From Selenomonas ruminantium subsp. lactilytica TAM6421 (GTDB lineage Bacteria > Bacillota > Negativicutes > Selenomonadales > Selenomonadaceae): 64,000 nt of DNA. The stretch is taken from positions 558,001 through 622,000 of the forward strand of contig NC_017068.1 in assembly GCF_000284095.1 (NCBI RefSeq). Reading direction: 5' to 3'. Below the pieces are notes generated by a model that worked only from the letters and a program-made list of their open reading frames with translations, did not search any database and was not told where the DNA came from. Positions 15,479 to 24,347 of the stretch are shown piece by piece (within the stretch, counting starts at the first letter, position 1; each line of letters starts with the position of its first letter). A program made the position numbers and the translations under genes.

Positions 15479-16149
15479 AAGGCAAACTGATCATTATCGA
15501 AGCCGGGGACGGCAGCGGCAAGGCCACCCAGACCAGGGCATTATACGACCATTTAAAGGCAGATGGACACAGGGTACATCGCATTGAGTTCCCGGATTAC
15601 GCCGATGATTCCTCAGCTCTCGTGCGCATGTACCTGGGCGGGGCTTTTGGGGACAAGGCTGCTGATGTCAATGCCTATGCGGCATCCACGTTTTTTGCGG
15701 TGGACCGGTTTGCCTCCTATCAGCGCAAATGGCGGGATTACTATGAAGCCGGGGATATTATCTTAGCTGACCGCTATACCACCAGCAATATGGTGCATCA
15801 GGCGGTCAAGCTCACGGACAAGAATGAACGGGAGGCTTTTCTTGAGTGGCTCTGGGATTTTGAGTTTTGCAAGATGGGGCTGCCCGTGCCGGATCAGGTG
15901 ATTTTCCTCGATATGGCGCCGGAGGTGGCGGACAAGCTGATCGCTGCCAGAGCGGCAGAAACGGCAACGAAGAAGGATATCCATGAGCGGGATACGGATT
16001 ATCTGCACCGCTGTCATGCGGCTTATCTGGAACTGGCCGCAAAGTATGATTGGGATAAGGTGATCTGCAATGAAGGGGAAAATCCCCGCAGCATCGAAGC
16101 TATCCACAGTGATGTTTATGCCATTGTGGAGAAATTGTTGAAGAAGTAA
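15475..16149 (+). CDS. tmk: Thymidylate kinase
   Basis: A 224-residue P-loop kinase that converts dTMP to dTDP. The P loop reads EAGDGSGKATQT (about 9-20), the DR(Y/F) motif is LADRYTTSNMVHQA, and the lid region is near KKDIHERDTDYL. The variant P loop, with A in place of the usual G and KAT in place of KST, is seen in one subgroup of dTMP kinases. It overlaps the preceding gene by 4 bp and precedes rnmV by 9 bp. Confidence 0.9.
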   Translation: MKGKLIIIEAGDGSGKATQTRALYDHLKADGHRVHRIEFPDYADDSSALVRMYLGGAFGDKAADVNAYAASTFFAVDRFASYQRKWRDYYEAGDIILADRYTTSNMVHQAVKLTDKNEREAFLEWLWDFEFCKMGLPVPDQVIFLDMAPEVADKLIAARAAETATKKDIHERDTDYLHRCHAAYLELAAKYDWDKVICNEGENPRSIEAIHSDVYAIVEKLLKK

Positions 16150-16158
16150 GGAGTTACC

Positions 16159-16716
16159 ATGATAAAGGAAGTTTTGGTGGTGGAGGGCAAGATGGACGTT
16201 GTGGCCATCGACAAGGCTGTAGAAGCCGACTGCATCATCACCGAAGGATTCAATCTGAAAAAACAGGCTCTCAAGAATATCGAGCAGGCCTATAAGAAGC
16301 GCGGCATCATCATTATGACGGACCCGGATTCGGCAGGGGAGCGTATCCGTTCTTATCTGACCAAGCGGTTCCCCCATGCCAAGCATGCCTTTGTGCCCGT
16401 GGAAGATGCCACGGACAACGACGATATCGGCATCGAACAGGCCAAGCCGGATGCCATCCGCAAGGCGTTGGAAAAAGTCCGCACCATGGATTGGGAGCCG
16501 ACGAATAATTTCAGCGGGGCAGACCTGATTGTCCATGACCTGTCCGGAGCGAATGCTGCCGCCAGCCGCCGGGCAAAATTGGGGGCAAAACTTGGTCTGG
16601 GCTTTGCCAATGCCAAGACCTTTTTGAAGCGGCTCAATCATTATGGCGTGACCAGAGAAGAATTCGAGAAGGCCGTGGCCGAACTGAATGCAGAAGAAGC
16701 GGGGGATGCGAAATGA
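16159..16716 (+). CDS. rnmV: Ribonuclease M5
   Basis: A 185-residue Toprim-domain nuclease that matures 5S rRNA in Firmicutes. The Toprim glutamate is in VVEGKMDVVAI (about 8-18) and the DxD motif is MTDPDSAGERIR (about 53-64). The remaining helical domain resembles the RNase M5 C-terminal region. The rnmV-rsmA pair with a 4-bp overlap is the order found in Bacillus. Confidence 0.92.
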   Translation: MIKEVLVVEGKMDVVAIDKAVEADCIITEGFNLKKQALKNIEQAYKKRGIIIMTDPDSAGERIRSYLTKRFPHAKHAFVPVEDATDNDDIGIEQAKPDAIRKALEKVRTMDWEPTNNFSGADLIVHDLSGANAAASRRAKLGAKLGLGFANAKTFLKRLNHYGVTREEFEKAVAELNAEEAGDAK

Positions 16717-17576
16717 GTGAAAAAGCGATACAGCCGAAGATTGCCAGCCGGGAAGTGACCACCCATATCCTCAAGGCTTTCGGCCTGCGCATGAGCAAGA
16801 AGCTGGGACAGAACTTCCTGATTGATGCCAGCATCGTGCAGGGCATTGTGGATGCGGCAGAGATTGAAGAAGGTGACCGGGTATTGGAAATCGGCCCAGG
16901 CATCGGCACCCTGACCCAGGGGCTCGCCGAAGCCGGTGCCGATGTGACGGCGGTGGAATTGGATAAGAAGCTGCCGGCAGTCCTGGCGGAAACCCTCAAA
17001 GGCTACGACAACGTGCGCATTGTGCCCGGGGATATTTTAAAGGTCAATATCCCGGAAATCATGGGGGATAAGCCCTTCAAGGTGGCTGCTAACCTGCCCT
17101 ACTATATCACGACGCCGATTCTGATGGCTCTTCTGGAACGCCATCTGCCCATCACCCATATGGTGACCATGGTGCAGAAGGAAGTGGCCCTGCGCATGGT
17201 GGCAAAACCTGGCGGCAAGGATTACGGTGCCCTGTCGGTGGCGGTGCAGTATTACACCGAACCGGAAATCGTGCTGGATGTGCCGCCCAGAAGCTTCATC
17301 CCAGCACCGGAAGTGGACAGCGTGGTCATCGCCTGCAAGGTGCGGGAAACGCCGGCAGTGCAGGTGCAGGACGAAAAGATGTTCTTCCGCGTGGTCAAGG
17401 CCGCTTTCGGCCAGCGCCGCAAGACGCTCTCCAACGCCCTCAAAGGCGGCGGCTTTGCCAAAGAACAGGTGGCACCGGCCATGGAGCAGGCGGGGATTGA
17501 ACTCAACCGCCGCGGTGAGACACTGAGTTTGGACGAATTTGCCAAGCTGGCTGATGCATTCAGTTCGTTAGCATAA
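16713..17576 (+). CDS. rsmA: 16S rRNA (adenine1518/1519-N6)-dimethyltransferase
   Basis: A 287-residue KsgA-family enzyme that dimethylates two adenines in the 3' hairpin of 16S rRNA. Motifs: KKLGQNFLID (about 29-38), LEIGPGIGTLTQGLAE for SAM binding, and the catalytic NLPYYITTPI (about 127-136). The C-terminal domain has RSFIPAPEVDSVV. It closes the operon and is followed by a long inverted repeat that may end transcription. Confidence 0.95.
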   Translation: MSEKAIQPKIASREVTTHILKAFGLRMSKKLGQNFLIDASIVQGIVDAAEIEEGDRVLEIGPGIGTLTQGLAEAGADVTAVELDKKLPAVLAETLKGYDNVRIVPGDILKVNIPEIMGDKPFKVAANLPYYITTPILMALLERHLPITHMVTMVQKEVALRMVAKPGGKDYGALSVAVQYYTEPEIVLDVPPRSFIPAPEVDSVVIACKVRETPAVQVQDEKMFFRVVKAAFGQRRKTLSNALKGGGFAKEQVAPAMEQAGIELNRRGETLSLDEFAKLADAFSSLA

Positions 17577-17607
17577 TTTACGGCTTAGCGTTTACATCGA
17601 TATACTA

Positions 17608-17686
17608 GCCCGGGGGCTGATAATATTTTTCCTCTGCTTATGCAGGCTTGCCTAACGCGACGGAAAAACATCATCAGCCCCTGGGC
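17608..17686 (+). repeat. Long inverted repeat, possible terminator after rsmA
   Basis: A 25-nt arm at 17608-17632 pairs with 17662-17686 (GCCCGGGGGCTGATAAT against its near-complement, two mismatches) around a 29-nt loop. There is only a short T stretch after it. It sits in the 415-nt gap between rsmA and nhaC. It probably acts as a transcript end or stabilising hairpin. Confidence 0.6.
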
Positions 17687-17749
17687 TGTTTTCGTGGTAA
17701 CCCTTGAGTGTTAAGTGAGTATTTTCAAGGACATTTTTGCGATACCAGG

Positions 17750-17831
17750 GCCCGCCGGCAGGGGGATGGCTTTCGGGAACGTTTGGCGCTATGCGTCTCA
17801 GTGGACGAAAGTTATCCCCCTGCCGGCGGGC
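17750..17831. repeat. Second long palindromic element before nhaC
   Basis: 26-nt arms (17750-17775 and 17806-17831) with GC-rich cores GCCCGCCGGCAGGGGGAT and its complement, and a 30-nt loop. The form is that of a dispersed intergenic palindrome and not a simple terminator, as no T run follows. Confidence 0.6.
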
Positions 17832-17873
17832 GCCTTAGCACTACGATGTAAATCCCCGATGCAAACTCCCCAA

Positions 17874-17931
17874 ATTAACTTGCAAAAAATGCTAAAATTA
17901 ACTTGCTACTATGCAAAAAATGTTATACAAT
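17874..17931 (+). promoter_or_regulatory. nhaC promoter with flanking direct repeats
   Basis: The promoter is TTGCTA (17903-17908), a 17-nt spacer, and TACAAT (17926-17931). ATTAACTTGC occurs at 17874-17883 and 17897-17906, and TGCAAAAAATG at 17881-17891 and 17912-17922. The second copies overlap the -35 and spacer, so they may be an operator. Confidence 0.6.
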
Positions 17932-17991
17932 TAGAGTCGTGTATTATATGGAAAAAATAATTTGCTAATATTAGCAGAAAGCAGGTAGCAT

Positions 17992-19494
17992 ATGGCTGAA
18001 TCAATTTGGTCCATCCTGCCGCCGGTTATCACCATTGTTCTGGCTTTGTGGACAAAGGAAGTATACATGTCCCTGATCATCGGCATCTTCTCGGGTGCCA
18101 TGCTCTTTACGGGGGGCAATTTCCTGGAATCCATCCTGACCATGTTCAAGGTTATGGCGGACAAGGTGGGCGGCAACGTCAACATCTTGGTATTCTTGGT
18201 AATCTTAGGTATCCTGGTAGCGGCAATCACCCGCAGTGGTGCCACGAGTGCTTATGGTGAGTGGGCGGCGCGCACGATCAAAGGCCGCCGTCAGGCTTCG
18301 CTGATCACGGCGCTTTTAGGTCTCGTGATCTTCATCGATGACTATTTCAACTGCCTGACGGTTGGTACGGTCATGCGCCCGGTGACGGATAAATTCAAGA
18401 TTTCCCGGGCAAAACTGGCCTATATCATCGATGCCATGGCAGCGCCCGTCTGTATCATCGCGCCGGTGTCCAGCTGGGCGGCGGCTGTGGGTTCCTCCCT
18501 GCCGGAAGGCTCGGAGATCGATGGCTTTGGTCTCTTTATCCAGACCATTCCCTTTAATCTCTATGCCTGGCTGACGCTGATCTTCCTGTTCTTCATCATC
18601 TGGACGGGCAAGGATTTCGGGGCTATGGCCCATGATGTCAAGCGCAGCAACCAGAAGTTCGAGATTCCCAAGGAATATCAGGGTAATGGCGAGGTACATA
18701 AGGAAGAGCAGGGCAATGGCAAGATCATTGACCTGATCCTGCCGCTTATGGTGCTGATTGTAGCTTGCGTCTATGGCATGCTCTATACTGGCGGCATCCA
18801 TGAGGGCAAGACCATTGCCAATGCCTTTGCGGATTGCGATTCTTCCAAATCCCTGGTGCTGGGTTCCTTCATTGCCTTTGTATTTACCGGTCTTTTGTAC
18901 CTGCCGCGTAAGGTGATTTCCTTCAACGCCTTCTGTGACAGCTTTGGCTGGGGCTTCAAGGCCATGACGCCGGCCATCTTCATCCTGTGCCTGGCCTGGA
19001 CGCTGTCCGGTATCTGCAGTGACAAGTATCTGAACCTGGGCGGCTTCGTGGGTGGCATCGTCAGTGCCAATGCGGCGCTGATCATGCTGCTGCCGCCAAT
19101 CTTCTTCCTGGTGGCCATCGGTCTGGCCTTTGCCACGGGCACGAGCTGGGGTACCTTCGGCATCCTGATTCCCATCGCGGTAGCAGTAGTCGGTGGCGAT
19201 CCGCAGATGCTGACCATCTGTGTGGCGGCTATCCTCTCCGGTGCCGTAGGCGGCGACCATGCTTCGCCGATTTCGGATACCACGATTCTGGCGTCTGCCG
19301 GCGCCCAGTGTGACCATCTTGACCATGTGAGCACCCAGCTGCCCTACGTTATGACGGTGGCAGGCTGCTCCCTGATCGGTTACGTGGTGGACGGCATGAC
19401 CGGCAACGGCTGGTTGGGCCTGGGCACGGCAATTGCCTGCCTGTGTGTTGTCATGACGGTGATTTCTGCCAAGGTGAAATCCCTGGACAAATAA
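17992..19494 (+). CDS. nhaC: NhaC-family Na+/H+ antiporter
   Basis: A 500-residue membrane transporter with about 11-12 hydrophobic segments. Family motifs include FIDDYFNCLTVGTVMRPVTD (about 115-135), APVCIIAPVSSWAAAVG, and near the end FATGTSWGTFGILIP and GGDHASPISDTTILASAGA. These mark the NhaC/ion-transporter group that exchanges Na+ for H+ or organic substrates. It is a single gene with its own promoter and terminator. The exact substrate cannot be assigned; related proteins include malate/lactate antiporters. Confidence 0.87.
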   Translation: MAESIWSILPPVITIVLALWTKEVYMSLIIGIFSGAMLFTGGNFLESILTMFKVMADKVGGNVNILVFLVILGILVAAITRSGATSAYGEWAARTIKGRRQASLITALLGLVIFIDDYFNCLTVGTVMRPVTDKFKISRAKLAYIIDAMAAPVCIIAPVSSWAAAVGSSLPEGSEIDGFGLFIQTIPFNLYAWLTLIFLFFIIWTGKDFGAMAHDVKRSNQKFEIPKEYQGNGEVHKEEQGNGKIIDLILPLMVLIVACVYGMLYTGGIHEGKTIANAFADCDSSKSLVLGSFIAFVFTGLLYLPRKVISFNAFCDSFGWGFKAMTPAIFILCLAWTLSGICSDKYLNLGGFVGGIVSANAALIMLLPPIFFLVAIGLAFATGTSWGTFGILIPIAVAVVGGDPQMLTICVAAILSGAVGGDHASPISDTTILASAGAQCDHLDHVSTQLPYVMTVAGCSLIGYVVDGMTGNGWLGLGTAIACLCVVMTVISAKVKSLDK

Positions 19495-19507
19495 AGTCTT
19501 TATCAGT

Positions 19508-19535
19508 CAGCTGCCTGCGGGCGGCTGGCTTTTTC
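19508..19535 (+). terminator. Terminator after nhaC
   Basis: CAGCTGCC (19508-19515) and GGCGGCTG (19520-19527) form the stem, followed by TTTTT. Confidence 0.8.
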
Positions 19536-19618
19536 TTTGCCTTGTCAAATGCGGTCAATTGCGCTATACTAGCATTTGTTTACTAAAAGCAGAAATCAGA
19601 ATTCAGGAGTTGAGGGCG

Positions 19619-20398
19619 TTGAAGATTGCCTTTTTTGATTCCGGCATGGGAGGTTTGTCCGTTCTCCATCATGCCATGAAGGTTCTGCCCCATGAGCAGT
19701 TTGTGTTCTATGCTGACGAGGATCATGTGCCTTACGGGACGAAATCCACTGCAGAAGTCCAGAAGTTTGTGGGCGAGGCCTTTGACTTCTTATTGAAACA
19801 GGATGTAAAAGCCATCGTGGTGGCCTGTAACACGGCGACCTCCGTGGCGGTGGCAGAAATGCGCCGCCGTTATGACCTGCCCATCATCGGCATGGAACCG
19901 GCGGCGAAAAAGGCGCTGGACCTGGACGGCACCCGGCGGGTACTGGTGACAGCTACGCCGATCACAGTCAAGGGGCGCAAGATGGAACTTTTGATCGAGA
20001 AAGTCGATAAAGACCATCTGGTGGACAGGCTGGCCCTGCCGGAGCTGGTGACTTTTGCCGAGCGGCAGGAATTCAATTCCCCGGCGGTGACGGATTACCT
20101 CAGGGAGCAGTTGGCGCCCTTTGACCTGTCCAAGTATTCCGCCCTGGTGTTGGGCTGCACCCATTTCAATTATTTCAAGGACACACTGCGGACACTGCTG
20201 CCGGATAATGTCGCTTTTGTGGATGGCAATGAAGGCACAACCAATGAGCTGATCCGCCGCCTGAAGGAGCGGAATCTGCTGGAGCATCTGCCCCAGCAGG
20301 TGGAGTATTTCTACTCCGGCCGCAAGGTGACGGATATGGTGGAACTGGAGCGCCTGCAAAAATGTCTGGGCCGTCTGGAAAAGATGTATCGTTTTTGA
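19619..20398 (+). CDS. murI: Glutamate racemase
   Basis: A 259-residue cofactor-independent racemase that supplies D-glutamate for peptidoglycan. The start is taken as TTG at 19619, giving KIAFFDSGMGGLSV at the N-terminus, the family beginning, 10 nt after AGGAG; the longer frame from 19559 adds 20 unconserved residues. The two catalytic cysteines are in VVACNTATSVAV (about 60-71) and VLGCTHFNYF (about 178-187). It lies alone between a terminator and the next promoter. Confidence 0.92.
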   Translation: MKIAFFDSGMGGLSVLHHAMKVLPHEQFVFYADEDHVPYGTKSTAEVQKFVGEAFDFLLKQDVKAIVVACNTATSVAVAEMRRRYDLPIIGMEPAAKKALDLDGTRRVLVTATPITVKGRKMELLIEKVDKDHLVDRLALPELVTFAERQEFNSPAVTDYLREQLAPFDLSKYSALVLGCTHFNYFKDTLRTLLPDNVAFVDGNEGTTNELIRRLKERNLLEHLPQQVEYFYSGRKVTDMVELERLQKCLGRLEKMYRF

Positions 20399-20405
20399 CT
20401 TGACT

Positions 20406-20435
20406 TTGCCCGCTGATTGTTCTAGTCTATACAAT
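20406..20435 (+). promoter_or_regulatory. Candidate promoter for the thioesterase operon
   Basis: TTGCCC, an 18-nt spacer and TACAAT, about 28 nt upstream of the thioesterase start. Confidence 0.5.
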
Positions 20436-20463
20436 GTGTGTAAAGTGTTAAGGGGGCTTTTAT

Positions 20464-20901
20464 ATGCCAGTAAAAATCGAACATCATGTAAATTTCTATG
20501 ACACGGATGCTATGGCCGTTGTACATCATGCCAATTATATCCGCTGGTTTGAGATTGGCCGGGTGGCGTACCTGCGTTCCATTGGCATCACGCTGACGGA
20601 AATGATGGACGATGGCTATGTGTTCCCCATTACGGACATCAGCGCAAAATACGTTTCGCCGGGCAAATTCGATGACGAACTCATCATCGAGACCACGGCC
20701 ACGGCACTGACGAAGGCGAAGATGTGTTTCAAATACCGTATCCTGCGCAAGGGGACGGAGGAAGTTCTGGTGACAGGGAAATCCCAGAATGTCTACACCA
20801 GCAAGGAGACGGGCCACATCGCCCGTCTGCCGGAAAAGTATTACACGCGTCTGCAGGCTGCCATGGCAGAGGAAAAGGCGGCCGCAGAGGCGCAAAAATA
20901 A
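20464..20901 (+). CDS. Hotdog-fold acyl-CoA thioesterase (YbgC/FcbB-like)
   Basis: A 145-residue single-domain thioesterase. The active-site motif is VNFYDTDAMAVVHHANYIRWFEIGR, with the Asp at about 15 and the tyrosine/histidine that follow, as in YbgC/4-hydroxybenzoyl-CoA thioesterases. It would hydrolyse short acyl-CoA or acyl-ACP. The C-terminus is Ala/Glu-rich. It is the first gene of a small string with the two genes that follow. Its natural substrate is unknown. Confidence 0.88.
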   Translation: MPVKIEHHVNFYDTDAMAVVHHANYIRWFEIGRVAYLRSIGITLTEMMDDGYVFPITDISAKYVSPGKFDDELIIETTATALTKAKMCFKYRILRKGTEEVLVTGKSQNVYTSKETGHIARLPEKYYTRLQAAMAEEKAAAEAQK

Positions 20902-20927
20902 TCAGGGAATTCTAGGGAGGAATTATC

Positions 20928-21479
20928 GTGAATTTATTGACCATAGTGTTATTAGTCATACTGATCCTTATCTGTGTGACGAAGCTCTTTTTGGCCTATC
21001 TGGGCACGGAGGACATTCGCGTGGATGCAAGCAGCCCGGTGGAGCTGGAAAGCAAAGACGAAAACAGCCTGGTGCTCTCCAAGAAACTGCGCTTCTATAA
21101 TGAAGGCAAGCAGTGTGCAACCATCATGGATGCCATCTGCCGCAGCCAGCTGCCCTACGAGCAGTACGACGGCATTGAGGTGCGTCCCAAGGCTGAGCGT
21201 GAAGGCGAAGTCCGTGAGGACGATTACTTTGAGGCCGTGATTATCCAGAAGAAGGGTTACAAGGGCGGTCTGGACAGCCTGAACCTCTTTGCCAAGATCA
21301 AGCTGACGCCGCGCAAGGGCATGAGCCTTGACGAAGCTCTGTCCCATATGGTGGATCTGCCGGTGGACTTCATCTGGCAGGAAACGGGCCGTGCCGTTCA
21401 GCACTACAATAAACTGCGCATTGAGATCACGGCAGAAGAAATCGCAAAGCTGGCTGGCGTGCAGCTGGTCAAGGACTAA
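20928..21479 (+). CDS. Membrane-anchored protein of unknown function
   Basis: A 183-residue protein with a GTG start and a good ribosome site (GGGAGGA). Residues 2-24 are one transmembrane anchor (LLTIVLLVILILICVTKLFLA); the rest is charged and probably outside the membrane bilayer on one side, with no recognisable motif. It lies 26 bp after the thioesterase and 14 bp before the CofE-like gene, so the three may be cotranscribed. I do not recognise the family. Confidence 0.65.
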   Translation: MNLLTIVLLVILILICVTKLFLAYLGTEDIRVDASSPVELESKDENSLVLSKKLRFYNEGKQCATIMDAICRSQLPYEQYDGIEVRPKAEREGEVREDDYFEAVIIQKKGYKGGLDSLNLFAKIKLTPRKGMSLDEALSHMVDLPVDFIWQETGRAVQHYNKLRIEITAEEIAKLAGVQLVKD

Positions 21480-21493
21480 GGAGGCACTGACAT

Positions 21494-22153
21494 ATGGCTG
21501 AAGAAATGAAACTTATTCCGGTGCCGACGCGCATCCTGACGGAAAAAGACGATATCGTGGATGCCATCGAGCATTACACGAAAGATAAGATCGGTGAGAA
21601 CGACCTGCTCTGCTGCGCAGAGTCCGTTGTGGCCATCACTCAGGGCCGCTTTGTGCGCCCGGAAGACCTGGAAATCTCCGACCTGGCCAAGTTCTGCTGC
21701 CGCTTCATCCCGGACTATGGCTCTCTGGCTTCGCCTCATGGCATGCAGTCCCTGATGGACGTGGAAGGTAAATGGCGCGTGGCCTTTGCCCTGTTCGCCG
21801 GCTTTGTGGCGAAACTGTTCGGCAAGTCCGGTATGTTCTACGTTTGGGGCGGTAAAGAGACGGCTATGATCGATGACGTTACGGGTACGATGCCTCCCTT
21901 TGACAAGTGCATTGTTTACGGGCCGGGCGAACCCTATGAAGTGGTCAAGCGCATCAAAGAGCGCCTGGGCTGCTTCGGTGCCATGATCGCTGACGTCAAT
22001 GACCTCAAGCGCAGCCGTGTGGTGGGCATCACCGAGGGCACGGACGGCGAAATCGCCCGTAAGCTCCTGATTGACAACCCCTTCGGCAACGCTTCCCAGA
22101 AGACGCCGATCTGCATCATCAAGAACTATAAGCAGTATCAGGAAAGCAAGTAA
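21494..22153 (+). CDS. CofE-like F420-0:gamma-glutamyl ligase family protein
   Basis: A 219-residue protein with the features of the CofE family: [17 protein letters not shown] at the start, an [18 protein letters not shown] stretch and [20 protein letters not shown]. In F420 producers the enzyme adds glutamate to F420-0. No other F420 gene is in the window and these bacteria are not known F420 makers, so the protein more likely ligates an amino acid to something else. The family call is good, the reaction unknown. Confidence 0.7.
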   Translation: MAEEMKLIPVPTRILTEKDDIVDAIEHYTKDKIGENDLLCCAESVVAITQGRFVRPEDLEISDLAKFCCRFIPDYGSLASPHGMQSLMDVEGKWRVAFALFAGFVAKLFGKSGMFYVWGGKETAMIDDVTGTMPPFDKCIVYGPGEPYEVVKRIKERLGCFGAMIADVNDLKRSRVVGITEGTDGEIARKLLIDNPFGNASQKTPICIIKNYKQYQESK

Positions 22154-22155
22154 AG

Positions 22156-22278
22156 AGCCTCCCCTATGGGGGAGGGGGACCGCGATAGCGGTGGAAGGGG
22201 CTTTAGGTAGAGTGGATTTACTGTACCTTTAGCCCCTTTCGTCAGCCTGGGGGCTGACACCTTCCCCTAAGGGGCAGG
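22156..22278. repeat. Cluster of short intergenic palindromes
   Basis: Five adjoining hairpins fill the gap between the CofE-like gene and rph: CCTCCCC/GGGGGAGG, ACCGC/GCGGT, GGAAGGGGCT with AGCCCCTTTC, GTCAGCC/GGCTGAC, and CTTCCCCTTA-type. The string GACCGC-nnnn-GCGGTGGAAGGGGCT recurs at 48262-48285 after codY, so this is a dispersed repeat family. It may also act as a terminator. Confidence 0.7.
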
Positions 22279-22299
22279 CTGGTGTAGAGGAGTGATTGG

Positions 22300-23046
22300 A
22301 TGGAGCGTTTCAGGCATCGTGCCGCTGACGCCTTGCGTCCCTATAAGATTCACCGCAAATTCCAAAAGTATCCGGCCGGTTCGGTGCTCATTGAGATGGG
22401 CAACACCAAGGTTATCTGCGCCGCCACCGTGGAAGAACGGGTGCCATTCTTTCTGAAGGGCACCGGTGAGGGCTGGATCACGGCGGAGTATTCCCTGCTG
22501 CCCAGTGCTACGGGCACCCGCACCCAGCGGGAAGCCGTCAAGGGCAAGCAGACCGGGCGCACCCAGGAGATTGAGCGCCTGATTGGCCGTTCCCTGCGCT
22601 CCGTGGTGGATACCAAGGCCCTGGGAGAGCGAACTATCATGATTGACTGCGATGTGATCCAGGCCGATGGCGGCACCCGGACCGCAGCAATCACCGGGGC
22701 TTTCGTCGCATTGGTAGAAGCCTGTTCCACCTTCTATCAGAAGGGGAATATCTTTCCGGTCAAGGACTTCCTCGCTGCCATCAGTGTAGGCATCAACAAG
22801 GAAGACGAACCAATCCTTGACCTGTGTTACGAGGAAGATTCCACCGCCATGGTGGATATGAACGTGGTGATGACGGGCTTTGGCAAGTTTGTCGAGGTGC
22901 AGGGCACTGGCGAGGGCCGGCCCTTCGATCATCAGGAACTCAGCAGGCTGCTCGCATTAGGGGAGAAGGGCTGCCGGGAGCTGATTTCCTATCAGAAGGA
23001 TGTATTAGGTGGCCAGCTGGTTTGGCTGGTGGGCCGTGAAGGCTGA
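22300..23046 (+). CDS. rph: Ribonuclease PH
   Basis: A 248-residue phosphorolytic 3'-5' exoribonuclease that trims tRNA 3' ends. Motifs: [19 protein letters not shown] (about 28-46), [36 protein letters not shown] and [18 protein letters not shown]. The length is typical. It is followed after 20 bp by the XTP/dITP pyrophosphatase gene, a pairing common in Firmicutes. Confidence 0.95.
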   Translation: MERFRHRAADALRPYKIHRKFQKYPAGSVLIEMGNTKVICAATVEERVPFFLKGTGEGWITAEYSLLPSATGTRTQREAVKGKQTGRTQEIERLIGRSLRSVVDTKALGERTIMIDCDVIQADGGTRTAAITGAFVALVEACSTFYQKGNIFPVKDFLAAISVGINKEDEPILDLCYEEDSTAMVDMNVVMTGFGKFVEVQGTGEGRPFDHQELSRLLALGEKGCRELISYQKDVLGGQLVWLVGREG

Positions 23047-23066
23047 TTTTTTAGGGGAGTTTTTTT

Positions 23067-23666
23067 ATGAAGAAGATTGTCATTGCCACGAAGAATGCAG
23101 GCAAAGTGCGGGAAATGAAAGATGCATTTGCGCATCTGCCCGTGGAAGTGGTAGCCCTGTCGGAGTTTGGGAATCTGCCCAACGCCATTGAGGATGGGGA
23201 GACCTTTGCGGATAACGCCGCCATCAAGGCCCGTTTTTATATGGAAAAGACGGGCTGCGCCTGCCTGGCCGATGATTCCGGCCTGGAAGTAGCTGTGCTG
23301 GGCGGCCGCCCGGGGGTTTATTCCTCCCGCTATGCAGGCTATAATGCCGAGGACTGGGCCAATAATCAGAAGATGCTGGAAGAACTCTGCATTGCCGATG
23401 TGGAGGAATCTCCGGCAGATTACCGCTGTTCCCTGTGCTTTGTGGACACGGATGGCACGATCCTGCGGGCCGATGGCCGCTGTGATGGCATCGTGCGGAA
23501 AATCCCCCGGGGCAAGAATGGCTTTGGCTATGATCCGTATTTCTACACCAATGAATACGCGGGCCGTACCATGGCAGAACTGACTTTCGAGGAGAAAGAT
23601 CGCATCAGCCATCGCGGCCGTGCCCTGCGCAAGCTGACGCAGCAGCTGGAGGAGCATCTGGCATGA
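23067..23666 (+). CDS. rdgB: XTP/dITP diphosphatase (RdgB/HAM1)
   Basis: A 199-residue nucleotide-sanitising enzyme that removes non-canonical purine triphosphates. It starts IVIATKNAGKVREM, has ADDSGLEVAVLGGRPGVYSSRYAG (about 69-92), and FGYDPYF. It overlaps the phosphodiesterase gene by 4 bp. Confidence 0.94.
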   Translation: MKKIVIATKNAGKVREMKDAFAHLPVEVVALSEFGNLPNAIEDGETFADNAAIKARFYMEKTGCACLADDSGLEVAVLGGRPGVYSSRYAGYNAEDWANNQKMLEELCIADVEESPADYRCSLCFVDTDGTILRADGRCDGIVRKIPRGKNGFGYDPYFYTNEYAGRTMAELTFEEKDRISHRGRALRKLTQQLEEHLA

Positions 23667-24148
23667 AGGTAGGGATTATCAGCGACAGCCATGGTGACTA
23701 TCGCTGTATTGACCAGGCTCTGGCCCATGAAGCAGCCCAGGGGGTAGAGCTTTGGCTCTTTGCTGGGGACATTGCCATGGATGCGGATTACCTGGCCATG
23801 GTGACGGACAAAGAAGTCATCAGGGTAGCGGGCAACAATGACTGGCCCGGTGGCCGGCTGCCGGATTATGAAACGGCGGATATTGCCGGTCACACCATTT
23901 TCCTGACCCATGGGCATCTCTTTGGCGTGAGCTTTGGGCTGAAGAATCTGGCACAGGCAGCCACTGACGTAGGAGCGGATATTGCGATTTATGGTCATAC
24001 TCATATGGCTGTGGATACGGTGCTGGAGGATGTGCGCATCCTGAATCCCGGCAGCATTTCCCGTCCGCGGGACGCGCGCAATGGTTCCTTCATGGTGATG
24101 GATTTGGCGGCAGATAAATCTCCTTGTGTAAAATTGATAAGAGTATAA
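23663..24148 (+). CDS. YfcE-like metallophosphoesterase
   Basis: A 161-residue calcineurin-like phosphoesterase. Metal motifs: ISDSHGDYRC (about 5-14), LFAGDIAMDADY, VAGNNDW, THGHLFGV and YGHTHMAVD. Proteins of this size hydrolyse phosphodiesters with manganese; the natural substrate is unknown. It ends the rph-rdgB string. Confidence 0.9.
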   Translation: MKVGIISDSHGDYRCIDQALAHEAAQGVELWLFAGDIAMDADYLAMVTDKEVIRVAGNNDWPGGRLPDYETADIAGHTIFLTHGHLFGVSFGLKNLAQAATDVGADIAIYGHTHMAVDTVLEDVRILNPGSISRPRDARNGSFMVMDLAADKSPCVKLIRV

Positions 24149-24173
24149 TTATTATCTATTGTATAATAATTAT
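24145..24173. repeat. AT-rich perfect inverted repeat
   Basis: ATAATTATTAT (24145-24155) and ATAATAATTAT (24163-24173) with a 7-nt spacer, overlapping the stop of the phosphoesterase gene. Possible operator or weak hairpin. Confidence 0.6.
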
Positions 24174-24200
24174 CAAATAGAAAAAATCTATAATTTTTTT

Positions 24201-24233
24201 AAAAAAGTCCTGCTTTTTAGCAGGATTTTTTTT
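24201..24233 (+). terminator. Terminator of the rph-rdgB-yfcE string
   Basis: TCCTGC, TTTTTA, GCAGGA, then eight T residues; an A run precedes it. Confidence 0.88.
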
Positions 24234-24257
24234 ACGAGTATCTAATATAAATATTGA

Positions 24258-24273
24258 TGTGATAGTAATCACG
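24258..24273. promoter_or_regulatory. CRP/FNR-family-like site upstream of the fumarase operon
   Basis: TGTGA-TAGTAA-TCACG matches the CRP-type dyad TGTGA-N6-TCACA at 9 of 10 positions. It lies about 118 nt upstream of the predicted transcription start, far for an activator. Confidence 0.4.
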
Positions 24274-24298
24274 CAAAGAGGTAACTAAGATGCAGAAA

Positions 24299-24315
24299 AG
24301 TGAATCCGATTCACT
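24299..24315. promoter_or_regulatory. Perfect palindrome upstream of the fumarase operon
   Basis: AGTGAATC-C-GATTCACT, an 8-bp perfect dyad about 33 nt before the -35 element. A regulator operator is likely; the protein is unknown. Confidence 0.5.
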
Positions 24316-24347
24316 ATTTTCGCGGTTTGCGGGCATCATACGAATGC

